A stretch of DNA of 64,000 nucleotides from Bacteroidota bacterium (GTDB taxonomy: Bacteria > Bacteroidota > Bacteroidia > NS11-12g > UBA955). The DNA lies in the NCBI GenBank assembly GCA_947496065.1, contig CANMBF010000007.1, forward strand, positions 26,658 to 90,657, written 5' to 3'. Positions 26,479-34,185 of this stretch are shown one piece after another (position 1 is the first letter of the stretch; each line of letters begins with the position of its first letter). The notes below the pieces were generated by a model. The model saw only the letters and a program-made list of their open reading frames with translations, was not told the DNA's origin and made no database searches. The position numbers and the translations under genes were made by a program.

Positions 26479-26916
26479 ATGGAATCTATATTTTTTGAGC
26501 CCGCAAATATAAAGCTAGAATGGCTAAATGAATTCTGCAAAAATACATTGAGTGATTTTTTAGGCATCGAATACATTGAACTCGGTCATGATTACCTTAA
26601 AGCTAGTATGCCCGTTAATAATAGAACCGTGCAACCCTTGCGCATGCTCAATGGAGGCGCTAGTTTAGCCTTAGCGGAATGTGTAGGAAGTTTAGCCGCT
26701 AACCTGGTTTTTGACAGAAAAAAATATGTGGCCCTTGGCCTCGACCTCAATGGCAATCACCTAAAACCAGCAATGGAAGGTGAGGTGGTTTACGGCATTG
26801 CGAAACCTTTACACATTGGTAATACCACACAAGTTTGGGAAATACGAATTGAAAACGAAGCTGGTAAATTAGTACATATTAGCAGACTGACTATGGCCGT
26901 TAAACTACGAGAATAA
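26479..26916 (+). CDS. Hotdog-fold thioesterase (PaaI/MenI-like)
   Basis: The 145-residue protein has the hotdog core LRMLNGGASLALAECVGSLA followed by VALGLDLNGNHLKPAMEGEV and GNTTQVWEIRIENEAGKLVH. The NGG.....E arrangement fits the 4HBT/PaaI thioesterase class acting on aromatic acyl-CoA. It precedes the isochorismate synthase gene by only 3 nt, so it may be the 1,4-dihydroxy-2-naphthoyl-CoA thioesterase of menaquinone synthesis (MenI) rather than PaaI, although paaABC is nearby. ATG 26479 is preferred to an earlier start that would run into the divergent gene. Confidence 0.85.
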   Translation: MESIFFEPANIKLEWLNEFCKNTLSDFLGIEYIELGHDYLKASMPVNNRTVQPLRMLNGGASLALAECVGSLAANLVFDRKKYVALGLDLNGNHLKPAMEGEVVYGIAKPLHIGNTTQVWEIRIENEAGKLVHISRLTMAVKLRE

Positions 26917-26919
26917 ACA

Positions 26920-27885
26920 ATGGATACCAAAGGAAAGGCCATTTGGCGTCAACCAGGTGAAACGCAAATTTATTGCATAGAATCTAGTCGAGGGACTGAT
27001 GAATTCATAATAGCACCTTATATAAAAAATGAAACCATTCATTGTATTAAGGGTCGAATTGTAAAATCAAATACGGGTCTACAATCTGATTTTTTTAAAG
27101 ACTTCGAATTAGCCGAACTCCCTAATATTTCAAATACAACAGAATTGCAATATACAAGCACTGTGAAGAAGGCAGTTCAAGCCATCCATGATCAACATTT
27201 TGAAAAAGTTGTCATTGCACGTCAATTAGTAATTAAAACGGAAGTTCAACCCGAAAAACTTTTCCAAGCACTCATCAATGCCTACCCACAAGCTTTTGTT
27301 TATTGCTTTCGATTGAACAACGGACTGACAATGGTGGGTGCAACACCCGAAACGCTCTTAGAACGCAAAGAAAATACATTAAATACGCAAGCATTAGGAG
27401 GTACCGAGCAGGCCTATGGCTACTCAGAAAAAGAATACCACGAACATCAACAGATTATTAGTGATATCTCCTCAAAACTATTGGCTCAAAACTATTCATT
27501 TAAATCAGGTGAAACGTTGCCTAAAAAGGCTGGCAATGTCGCACATCTTTCCACCCCAATTGCAATCGAAAGCCAATCACTTGAACAAGATTTAAAATTG
27601 GTCAATGCTTTGCACCCAACGGCCGCCATTGGCGGTTTACCATTTGAACCTGCCAATCAATTTTTATTAGCCAACGAAAATTTTAACAGAAACTATTACG
27701 CTGGTTATTTAGGCAGTAAATACGATCAGAATTTCAGTTTTTATGTTAATTTAAGATGTGCCGAGTTATATAAGAACGGCGCTATTTTATTTGCCGGTGC
27801 GGGTATTAATAGCAATTCTATTGCAGCCGATGAATGGCTCGAAACAACTAACAAATTAAACACCCTACTGCGATACTTGAATTAA
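26920..27885 (+). CDS. menF: Isochorismate synthase (chorismate-binding enzyme), probable MenF
   Basis: This enzyme converts chorismate to isochorismate, the entry to menaquinone. The 321-residue protein has the MST-family C-terminal catalytic domain: KVVIARQLVIKT, VGATPETLLERK, ALGGTEQAYG and LHPTAAIGGLP, followed by YYAGYLGS and LFAGAGINSNS. The N-terminal part is short. The pair with the thioesterase upstream suggests menaquinone synthesis. No menD, menB or entC-type siderophore gene follows, so an EntC-like role is not fully excluded. Confidence 0.85.
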   Translation: MDTKGKAIWRQPGETQIYCIESSRGTDEFIIAPYIKNETIHCIKGRIVKSNTGLQSDFFKDFELAELPNISNTTELQYTSTVKKAVQAIHDQHFEKVVIARQLVIKTEVQPEKLFQALINAYPQAFVYCFRLNNGLTMVGATPETLLERKENTLNTQALGGTEQAYGYSEKEYHEHQQIISDISSKLLAQNYSFKSGETLPKKAGNVAHLSTPIAIESQSLEQDLKLVNALHPTAAIGGLPFEPANQFLLANENFNRNYYAGYLGSKYDQNFSFYVNLRCAELYKNGAILFAGAGINSNSIAADEWLETTNKLNTLLRYLN

Positions 27886-27974
27886 CACTTATTGCTAATA
27901 TTTATCAGTTTATCGGAATAAATCAATAACGAATATCATTAATTCATTAATTTTGCATTAAAATTTAAGTTACC

Positions 27975-28190
27975 TTGTTAAAAATACTATTCAATATTTT
28001 CATCATTTATGCCATTTGGCAATTGTTAAAAATGATTTTTACGGTGAAAAAAGTGTCGAATGATTTTCAAAGAAACATGAACGAAATGCATGAAAAAATG
28101 AATAATCAGACACAACAAAATGCCAATTCCAATCAAAAGAAACCTTCTGATAACGAAGGGGACTACATTGATTACGAAGAAATCAAATAA
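27975..28190 (+). CDS. DUF4834 small membrane protein
   Basis: The 71-residue protein has one N-terminal membrane segment (KILFNIFIIYAIWQLLKMIF) and a polar, low-complexity tail (NNQTQQNANSNQKKPSDNEG) ending DYIDYEEIK. This is the shape of DUF4834 proteins of Bacteroidota, whose function is unknown. No ATG precedes the membrane segment, so TTG at 27975 is the likely start. A pirin fragment on the other strand ends 3 nt after its stop. Confidence 0.7.
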   Translation: MLKILFNIFIIYAIWQLLKMIFTVKKVSNDFQRNMNEMHEKMNNQTQQNANSNQKKPSDNEGDYIDYEEIK

Positions 28191-28192
28191 GA

Positions 28193-28396
28193 TTATTCTT
28201 TAGGCTTTACCTCTTCGGTACCATCGGCATGTTTGGCAAAACTGCCTTTGCCTCTGTCATGCACTTGGTCGTAGCGCGACCATGGCCAACCACCAAATTG
28301 TGTTTGATGGTAATCCTCGAAAACTTGTTTAATTTCCTCTTTTGTATTCATTACAAATGGGTTCAGATTAACAAATCTAAACTTATTGCAGTAAAT
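28193..28396 (-). pseudogene. C-terminal remnant of a pirin-family protein
   Basis: On the minus strand, the frame after an in-frame TAA reads IYCNKFRFVNLNPFVMNTKE, then EIKQVFEDYHQTQFGGWPWS, then RYDQVHDRGKGSFAKHADGT and EEVKPKE. The NPFVMNT-EEI-QAF-DY-FGGWPW pattern is the C-terminal end of pirins, which are normally about 290 residues. Homology continues 15 codons upstream of the first ATG (28351) until a stop, so the 5' part has been lost. A separate 52-residue gene starting at 28351 is possible but less likely. Confidence 0.6.
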
Positions 28397-28441
28397 TTAA
28401 AAATAGAACAATGGCTATACCTTTCTAATCACCCTCTATGT

Positions 28442-29323
28442 TTAACGATTGAGCTGGGTATTGATTTCAAATTTCTTCTTTTCAATGATTTTATTATCAT
28501 CTAATACAACCTCAACAGTATAGTTGCCATCTTTCCATCCACTAATATCAAGATCAAAAAAGTATTTGTTTTTTCCTTCATTTTTGGGCACATCTTCGAG
28601 CAGTGTAGTTTGTATAATACCATACCTATCTCGCACCACTATACTTACTTCTCCATTATAGGGCAAGTTATAATTAATCTCTGAATAGATATGGGAAGGC
28701 ACATTGCTGAACAGTCTATCATTACTTTTCTTGTAATCGATATTGTACCAAGGCAATTCAATGTGTTTGATGCCAGCAACAGTTTGCAATAAAAGTAAGT
28801 TCTTTTCGTCTTTACCTTTATCAATTGAACTCACAGGATGGTTGTTGGAAACTGCCCAAACAGCATGTTGAATGGCGCCCATTTCAAAATCATTGGCATT
28901 CACAACATTCGCTAAAGTTTGCCAATCCTTGTTCTCTATATAACCCATTTTAAAAACAGTACCTGCCAACGGACTAACATCATGGCTTTGACAACAGAAC
29001 CCAAATACATTGAATTTGCCCTTGGATCTAGGTGCTACCATGACATACTGGTTTTTAACGACGAAAATATCTTGTTGCTTTTCTTCTTCACTTACCAATC
29101 TTCGTCCCGCCTCGACCCATGCAAAACAAGTATCGAAACCATTGTTTTCGATGGCCACTTCCATGCAATTCCCTTGATGTCCTCCCTTGCTATTGAATTT
29201 AACAGATACAGCAGAATTGGCTGTTACTTTGTCAATGGAAATAAAAGTATTTTTATCAATTGAATAGATGGCTTGAAAAACACTCAACAAGCAGAACAAT
29301 GTTAACCCCATTTTAAGTTTCAT
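28442..29323 (-). CDS. Secreted protein of unknown function with a C-terminal FlgD-like beta domain
   Basis: The 293-residue product starts with a signal peptide (MKLKMGLTLFCLLSVFQAIYS). I do not recognise the N-terminal two thirds; they contain several cysteines (GNCMEVAIENNGFDTCFAWV, FGFCCQSHD) that could form disulfides, and AIQHAVWAVSNN. The last 80 residues (EVSIVVRDRYGIIQTTLLED, LDISGWKDGNYTVEVVLDD, KKKFEI) resemble a FlgD-type Ig domain often found in Bacteroidota exported proteins. It shows no T9SS sorting signature at the extreme C-terminus. Confidence 0.65.
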   Translation of the reverse strand: MKLKMGLTLFCLLSVFQAIYSIDKNTFISIDKVTANSAVSVKFNSKGGHQGNCMEVAIENNGFDTCFAWVEAGRRLVSEEEKQQDIFVVKNQYVMVAPRSKGKFNVFGFCCQSHDVSPLAGTVFKMGYIENKDWQTLANVVNANDFEMGAIQHAVWAVSNNHPVSSIDKGKDEKNLLLLQTVAGIKHIELPWYNIDYKKSNDRLFSNVPSHIYSEINYNLPYNGEVSIVVRDRYGIIQTTLLEDVPKNEGKNKYFFDLDISGWKDGNYTVEVVLDDNKIIEKKKFEINTQLNR

Positions 29324-29350
29324 ATACTTATAACGGGATTAGGTCTAGTT

Positions 29351-29431
29351 TTAGTATTGGTTACTCAATTCTTCTTGGGCATAAAATTCTAATCCTCCAA
29401 AGATAATAATCAGAGAAATTAGAAATTTCAT
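29351..29431 (-). CDS. Micro-ORF encoding little more than a signal peptide
   Basis: A 26-residue frame reads MKFLISLIIIFGGLEFYAQE then ELSNQY. It looks like a signal peptide with a cleavage site after YAQ followed by six residues. It could be the 5' relic of a deleted exported-protein gene or chance. It lies between accC and the secreted gene that ends at 28442. Evidence is composition only. Confidence 0.25.
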   Translation of the reverse strand: MKFLISLIIIFGGLEFYAQEELSNQY

Positions 29432-29441
29432 AAAAAACTAA

Positions 29442-30782
29442 TTAAGGTTTGAAAACAAAGTCATTCATGAAGGCAGTAGTAAAATTACCTTCTCTGAAAT
29501 TTTTGTCTTTCATAATCTGTCTTTGCAAAGGAATCGACGTAAACACCCCTTCGATCACAAACTCATCTAAGGCACGTTCCATTTTCACTATACACTCCTC
29601 TCGGGTTTGTGCACTCACAATAAGCTTGGCAATCATACTATCGTAGTTCGCAGGAATTTGATAACCAGCATAAGCATGTGTATCAACTCTAATACCATGT
29701 CCACCAGGAATATGAAAATTAGTGATTTTACCTGGACTAGGTCTAAAATTATGGGCAGGATCCTCGGCATTGATTCTACACTCAATGGCATGTTTCATTG
29801 GCTCGTAATCTTTACCAGAGATTGGCTGACCAGCAGCTATCATGATTTGCTCTTTTACAAGGTCGTAGTTGATGACTTCTTCCGTAACTGGATGCTCAAC
29901 CTGAATACGGGTGTTCATCTCCATAAAATAGAAATTACGGTGTTTGTCAACCAAGAACTCTACTGTACCCACACCTTCGTAATTAATGCACTGAGCAGCT
30001 TTTTTAGCGGCTTCTCCCATGCGTTTACGCAAGTCGGCTGTCATGAAAGGAGATGGACTCTCTTCAATTAACTTTTGATGTCTGCGTTGTATACTACAAT
30101 CGCGTTCGCTCAGATGACAAACTTTGCCATATTGGTCGCCCGCAATTTGAATTTCAATATGTCTTGGCTCCTCGATGTATTTCTCCATGTAAATACCATC
30201 GTTACCAAAAGCTGCTGCTGCTTCGGTTTTAGCAGAATCCCAAGCTTTTTCAAACTCTTCGTCTTTCCAAATAATACGCATGCCACGACCACCACCACCA
30301 GCGGTTGCTTTAATGATTACGGGGTAACCGATACCTTGTGCTAATTTAATACCTTCTTCAAATGTTTCTAACAAGCCATCGCTACCAGGAATGGTAGGAA
30401 CACCTGCCTTTTTCATTGAATCTTTGGCATTGCTTTTATCTCCCATACCATTAATTTGCTCGGGGGTAGCACCGATAAATTTGATACCATGGTCTTTACA
30501 AACTTGGCTAAACTTAGCGTTCTCGCTTAAAAAACCATAACCTGGATGAATGGCATCGGCATTGGTAATTTCGGCTGCAGCAATGATATTTGGAATTTTC
30601 AAATAAGAAAGATTACTCGGTGCAGGACCAATACATACCGCTTCATCTGCAAAGCGTACATGTAAACTTTCTTTATCTGCTGTGCTATAGACTGCAACAG
30701 TTTTAATGCCCATCTCTTTACAAGTACGAATAATACGTAAAGCGATTTCTCCGCGGTTGGCAATTAATATTTTTTTAAACAT
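29442..30782 (-). CDS. accC: Acetyl-CoA carboxylase biotin carboxylase subunit
   Basis: AccC carboxylates the biotin on AccB using ATP and bicarbonate. The 446-residue protein has the N-terminal [20 protein letters not shown], the glycine-rich ATP-grasp loop [15 protein letters not shown], the catalytic [20 protein letters not shown] and [20 protein letters not shown]. It is the last gene of the yceD-rpmF-plsX-fabH-accB-accC operon. No accA or accD is in this window. Confidence 0.97.
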   Translation of the reverse strand: MFKKILIANRGEIALRIIRTCKEMGIKTVAVYSTADKESLHVRFADEAVCIGPAPSNLSYLKIPNIIAAAEITNADAIHPGYGFLSENAKFSQVCKDHGIKFIGATPEQINGMGDKSNAKDSMKKAGVPTIPGSDGLLETFEEGIKLAQGIGYPVIIKATAGGGGRGMRIIWKDEEFEKAWDSAKTEAAAAFGNDGIYMEKYIEEPRHIEIQIAGDQYGKVCHLSERDCSIQRRHQKLIEESPSPFMTADLRKRMGEAAKKAAQCINYEGVGTVEFLVDKHRNFYFMEMNTRIQVEHPVTEEVINYDLVKEQIMIAAGQPISGKDYEPMKHAIECRINAEDPAHNFRPSPGKITNFHIPGGHGIRVDTHAYAGYQIPANYDSMIAKLIVSAQTREECIVKMERALDEFVIEGVFTSIPLQRQIMKDKNFREGNFTTAFMNDFVFKP

Positions 30783-30855
30783 GCGTGTGAATTGATAATT
30801 TGTTAACCTGCTAATTTGATAAATAAATCAAACAACAAATCACTGAATTGACATC

Positions 30856-31329
30856 TTAGTTAGGTTCTACAAGGAATAATGGTTGATCGTATTCAACTGG
30901 TGTTGCATTGTCAACTAATACTTTTACGATTTTACCGCTGATTTCTGATTCAATTTCATTGAATAGTTTCATGGCCTCAATGATACAAACAGCTTTGCCT
31001 GGTTTTACTTCATCACCCACATTTACAAACAGTGGTTTATCAGGAGAAGAGGAACGGTAAAAAGTACCAATCATTGGTGATTTAATGGTAATATAGTTAT
31101 CCGCAACAACAGGTTTTTCGGCCACTGGTGCGGCAGCGACAGGAGCAGCAGACAAAGCAGGTGCAGCCGAAACTGGCGCAGCAGCTTGAATATACTGAGG
31201 AGCTGAAACCATTTGAGTGATAGGTTTTCTAATGACAATCTTAAAATCTTTTTTCTCGATTTCTACCTCGCCAACATTCTTTTGGGCAGATACAAATTTG
31301 ATTAAGTTTTCTATTTCTTTGATATCCAT
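30856..31329 (-). CDS. accB: Biotin carboxyl carrier protein of acetyl-CoA carboxylase
   Basis: The 157-residue carrier has an N-terminal assembly region, an Ala/Pro-rich linker ([20 protein letters not shown]) and a C-terminal biotinyl domain with [14 protein letters not shown]. Lys121 of the EAMK motif is the predicted biotinylation site. It lies between fabH and accC in the same operon; the gap to accC is 73 nt. Confidence 0.97.
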   Translation of the reverse strand: MDIKEIENLIKFVSAQKNVGEVEIEKKDFKIVIRKPITQMVSAPQYIQAAAPVSAAPALSAAPVAAAPVAEKPVVADNYITIKSPMIGTFYRSSSPDKPLFVNVGDEVKPGKAVCIIEAMKLFNEIESEISGKIVKVLVDNATPVEYDQPLFLVEPN

Positions 31330-31376
31330 AATATGCTTGATTTATTTTTTATTAGCGTTTGATTTGAAATTATTAA

Positions 31377-32372
31377 CTAGCTATTGTAAGCCCATTTAAT
31401 GTATATACTTCCCCAAGTAAAGCCACCGCCGAAGGTTGCTAATATGAGGTTATCTCCCTTTTTAAATTGCTTTTCAAAATCCCAAAATAACAAAGGCAAG
31501 GTACCACTCGTGGTATTGCCATATTTTTCTATATTCATTAACACTTTTTCAGGTGCTAAATTCATTTTTTCAGCAGTGTAATCGATGATTCTTTTGTTGG
31601 CCTGATGGGCTAATAAGTAATCGACATCATCTGGTGTTAAATGATTTCTCTCCATAATTTGAGTAGAAACATCGGCCATGTTAGTAGTTGCATATTTGAA
31701 AACTGCTTTACCTTCTTGGTATACGTAGTGTTCACGTGCATCAATACTTTCGTGGGTAGGTGGTTTGAGTGATCCACCTGCTTTTTGGTGTAAGAATTCT
31801 CGACCACTTCCATCTGATTTCAAAATAGAATCTATGATGCCATAACCTTCTTCATTAGGTTCAAGCAATACCGCGCCTCCACCATCACCAAAGATAATGC
31901 AGGTATTGCGATCTGTATAATCAATAATGGCACTCATTTTATCGAAACCACAGACCACGACTTTTTTGTGTTTTCCCGATTCAATAAATTTTGCACCTGT
32001 ATCAAGGGCAAACAAAAAGCCACTGCAGGCAGCGGCCAAATCAAATCCCCAAGCATTTTTTGCGCCCACTTTATCGCAAACAATATTTGCACATGAAGGA
32101 AATATTAAATCTCCAGTAATGGTTGCTACAATTAATAAATCTATTTCTTCGGCCGAGATACCGCGTTTTTTAAGCAATTCATTAACAGCAGCTGCGGCCA
32201 TATCTGAAGTTGCTTTGCCGGGCTCTCTAAGAATTCTTCTTTCTTTAATACCCGTGCGGGAAGTAATCCATTCATCGTTGGTATCTACCAATTTTTCTAA
32301 ATCAAAATTCGTCAATTTAGTTTCGGGAACATACCCTCCAATTGCGGTAATCGCTGCAGTAATTTTACTCAT
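31377..32372 (-). CDS. fabH: Beta-ketoacyl-ACP synthase III
   Basis: FabH condenses acetyl-CoA with malonyl-ACP to begin fatty-acid synthesis. The 331-residue protein has the catalytic triad Cys116 (AAACSGFLFAL), His256 (LAHQANKRIID) and Asn286 (YGNTTSGTLPL). Other family marks are DEWITSRTGIKERR and the C-terminal GGGFTWGSIYIKW. Gene order and spacing (60 nt after plsX) fit the conserved fatty-acid operon. Confidence 0.97.
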   Translation of the reverse strand: MSKITAAITAIGGYVPETKLTNFDLEKLVDTNDEWITSRTGIKERRILREPGKATSDMAAAAVNELLKKRGISAEEIDLLIVATITGDLIFPSCANIVCDKVGAKNAWGFDLAAACSGFLFALDTGAKFIESGKHKKVVVCGFDKMSAIIDYTDRNTCIIFGDGGGAVLLEPNEEGYGIIDSILKSDGSGREFLHQKAGGSLKPPTHESIDAREHYVYQEGKAVFKYATTNMADVSTQIMERNHLTPDDVDYLLAHQANKRIIDYTAEKMNLAPEKVLMNIEKYGNTTSGTLPLLFWDFEKQFKKGDNLILATFGGGFTWGSIYIKWAYNS

Positions 32373-32432
32373 TAAAATGAAATTTTGATCAGTTTGAGGG
32401 GTGCAAAGTAAAAAATATCCGTAAATTTATTA

Positions 32433-33365
32433 CTAAAAAGATTGTTTTATTTTTTCAATTAATTTTGAATCAACTACGTCTTTCGCTAATTTGAACATGC
32501 TAACAAAGGTATCCGCCTTTGATATACCATGGCCAATTATTACAGGCTCGTTAACGCCTAAAATGGCCGATCCTCCGTAATGTTTGAAATTAAATCTCTC
32601 CATATAATCATTTTCAACGCCTTGTTTTGCTAGGTTATAATAAAAACCTTCACATACTTTTAAAACAATATTGCCCGTGTATCCATCACAAACAACAACA
32701 TCGGCCTTATCGCTGAAAATGTCCCGTCCTTCTATATTACCTATAAATTCAATTCGTTCATTCAACTCTAATAGAGGGTAAGTTGCTTGAATCAATAAAT
32801 TACCTTTCTCTTTTTCTTCACCTATGCTAAGTAAACCTACTTTAGGATGTTTAATCCCATAGACATTTTGTGCATATAATGAACCAAGAATAGCAAATTG
32901 ATTGAGTACCTCTGGCTTACAATCAGCGTTGGCCCCAACATCCAATAACACGCCAAATCCTCCACTTACTTTTGGTAAAATGGAAGCAATTGTCGGACGT
33001 TGAACACCATTAATCGCTTTAACAGAAAACATAGAGCCCACTATCATTGCGCCCGTATTACCAGCACCAATAAAGGCTTCAATTTGTTTCTCCAATAAGT
33101 GTCGGTATGCAATATTAATGCTAGAGTTCTTTTTGTGAGCAATTGCTTTTGTCGCGTGTTCGCTCATTTCAATAACCTCTTCGGCATGAACAATTTCGAA
33201 GGCATTCTCAGGAATATTTAATTCTCTAAAGACCTCGGTAATTTTAGCTTTATTGCCAAATAAAACCGGTACAATTTCGGGCACAGCTTTTTTCACTGCC
33301 ACGCAGCCTTTTATAGCTTCAAGTGGAGCAAAATCGCCTCCCATGGCATCAATACCAATGCGCAT
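32433..33365 (-). CDS. plsX: Phosphate acyltransferase PlsX
   Basis: PlsX makes acyl-phosphate from acyl-ACP for phospholipid synthesis. The 310-residue protein begins RIGIDAMGGDFAPLEAIKGC and includes AFIGAGNTGAMIVGSMF, LLSIGEEKEKGNLLIQ and VVCDGYTGNIVLKVCEG, all typical. It lies between rpmF (16 nt) and fabH in the same operon. Confidence 0.97.
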   Translation of the reverse strand: MRIGIDAMGGDFAPLEAIKGCVAVKKAVPEIVPVLFGNKAKITEVFRELNIPENAFEIVHAEEVIEMSEHATKAIAHKKNSSINIAYRHLLEKQIEAFIGAGNTGAMIVGSMFSVKAINGVQRPTIASILPKVSGGFGVLLDVGANADCKPEVLNQFAILGSLYAQNVYGIKHPKVGLLSIGEEKEKGNLLIQATYPLLELNERIEFIGNIEGRDIFSDKADVVVCDGYTGNIVLKVCEGFYYNLAKQGVENDYMERFNFKHYGGSAILGVNEPVIIGHGISKADTFVSMFKLAKDVVDSKLIEKIKQSF

Positions 33366-33381
33366 TTTTTTTAACTATGAA

Positions 33382-33564
33382 TTAATCGTTACGACCTTTC
33401 ATTACCTTAACACCTCTGTACATACCTGTTTCAAGGTTTACACGGTGATAAATTGAAACTTCGCCTGTAGTAGGATCAGCAATAAATTGTTTGTTACCCA
33501 ATTTATCGTGTGTTCTACGTTTATCTCTTCTGGTTCTGGAAATCTTTCGTTTTGGATTTGGCAT
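33382..33564 (-). CDS. rpmF: 50S ribosomal protein L32
   Basis: The 60-residue basic protein begins MPNPKRKISRTRRDKRRTHD, the L32 signature. It has no cysteine, so it is the zinc-free form of L32. The usual link of rpmF to plsX and fabH is kept, which co-transcribes a ribosomal gene with lipid synthesis. Confidence 0.95.
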   Translation of the reverse strand: MPNPKRKISRTRRDKRRTHDKLGNKQFIADPTTGEVSIYHRVNLETGMYRGVKVMKGRND

Positions 33565-33586
33565 AATCGTTATTTATTTTTTATTG

Positions 33587-34099
33587 TTATTCTTCTTCTT
33601 CAAAATCGGTGGTTCTTTCGGCATCAGTTGCTTGCATTTCTACATCAATTACATCTGTTATTTTTCCTGTAATTGCGGCATCACAAACCTTTTCTACCAT
33701 ATCACATGTTTTTTTGATTGGTAAAGAAAGTAAAATAAAGTCGTAGAGTGGTTGAGCGATGTTGATTTTATATTCAAATGGTAACATGTAAATGATATCA
33801 TCTTGGTCTTCCAATAGGTTCTCCGTAATTTTAACCATCAATAAGTTAGAACTTTTAAGGGGAAAGCTTATGGGAGACAAACATCTGTCGCAATCTAAAT
33901 TGACCTTACCTTCTAACAAAAATAACAATGTGAATGCACTGCTACCTTTTGTAAAACTCAATTTTAACTTTAAATCTTCTGCTGTTAAAGAACTCTCAAA
34001 CGCTTCAAAAAAATCATTATTTATGTCAAAATCAAACCAATGTTCACCCTGTCCAAGTTTTACAAATTCAATATCAAAGGCTTTCAGTGGATTACTCAT
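33587..34099 (-). CDS. yceD: DUF177 (YceD-like) protein
   Basis: DUF177 proteins, often encoded before rpmF, have been linked to 23S rRNA or ribosome assembly. The 170-residue protein contains the short signature GKVNLDCDRCLSPISFPL, with a CxxC pair, and a strongly acidic C-terminal tail (TDFEEEE). It is the first gene of the operon, and a perfect promoter lies immediately upstream. Confidence 0.85.
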   Translation of the reverse strand: MSNPLKAFDIEFVKLGQGEHWFDFDINNDFFEAFESSLTAEDLKLKLSFTKGSSAFTLLFLLEGKVNLDCDRCLSPISFPLKSSNLLMVKITENLLEDQDDIIYMLPFEYKINIAQPLYDFILLSLPIKKTCDMVEKVCDAAITGKITDVIDVEMQATDAERTTDFEEEE

Positions 34100-34126
34100 A
34101 AATCTATAATTTTAAAAAACGGACTG

Positions 34127-34158
34127 CAAAAGTAATTGAATTGCGCTAAATTTCCAAA
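34127..34158 (-). promoter_or_regulatory. Consensus promoter of the yceD-rpmF-plsX-fabH-accBC operon
   Basis: On the minus strand TTTG (34158-34155) is followed by 20 nt and TACTTTTG (34134-34127). Both match the Bacteroidota primary-sigma consensus exactly. The yceD ATG at 34099 lies 27 nt after the -7 box. It likely drives six genes. Confidence 0.75.
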
Positions 34159-34185
34159 ATGGATTGAAATTTAGCTATATAATAG

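Noticed and set aside
28919..29263. 114-codon plus-strand frame opposite the secreted gene
   Set aside because: It is antisense to a gene with a signal peptide and coherent beta-rich sequence.
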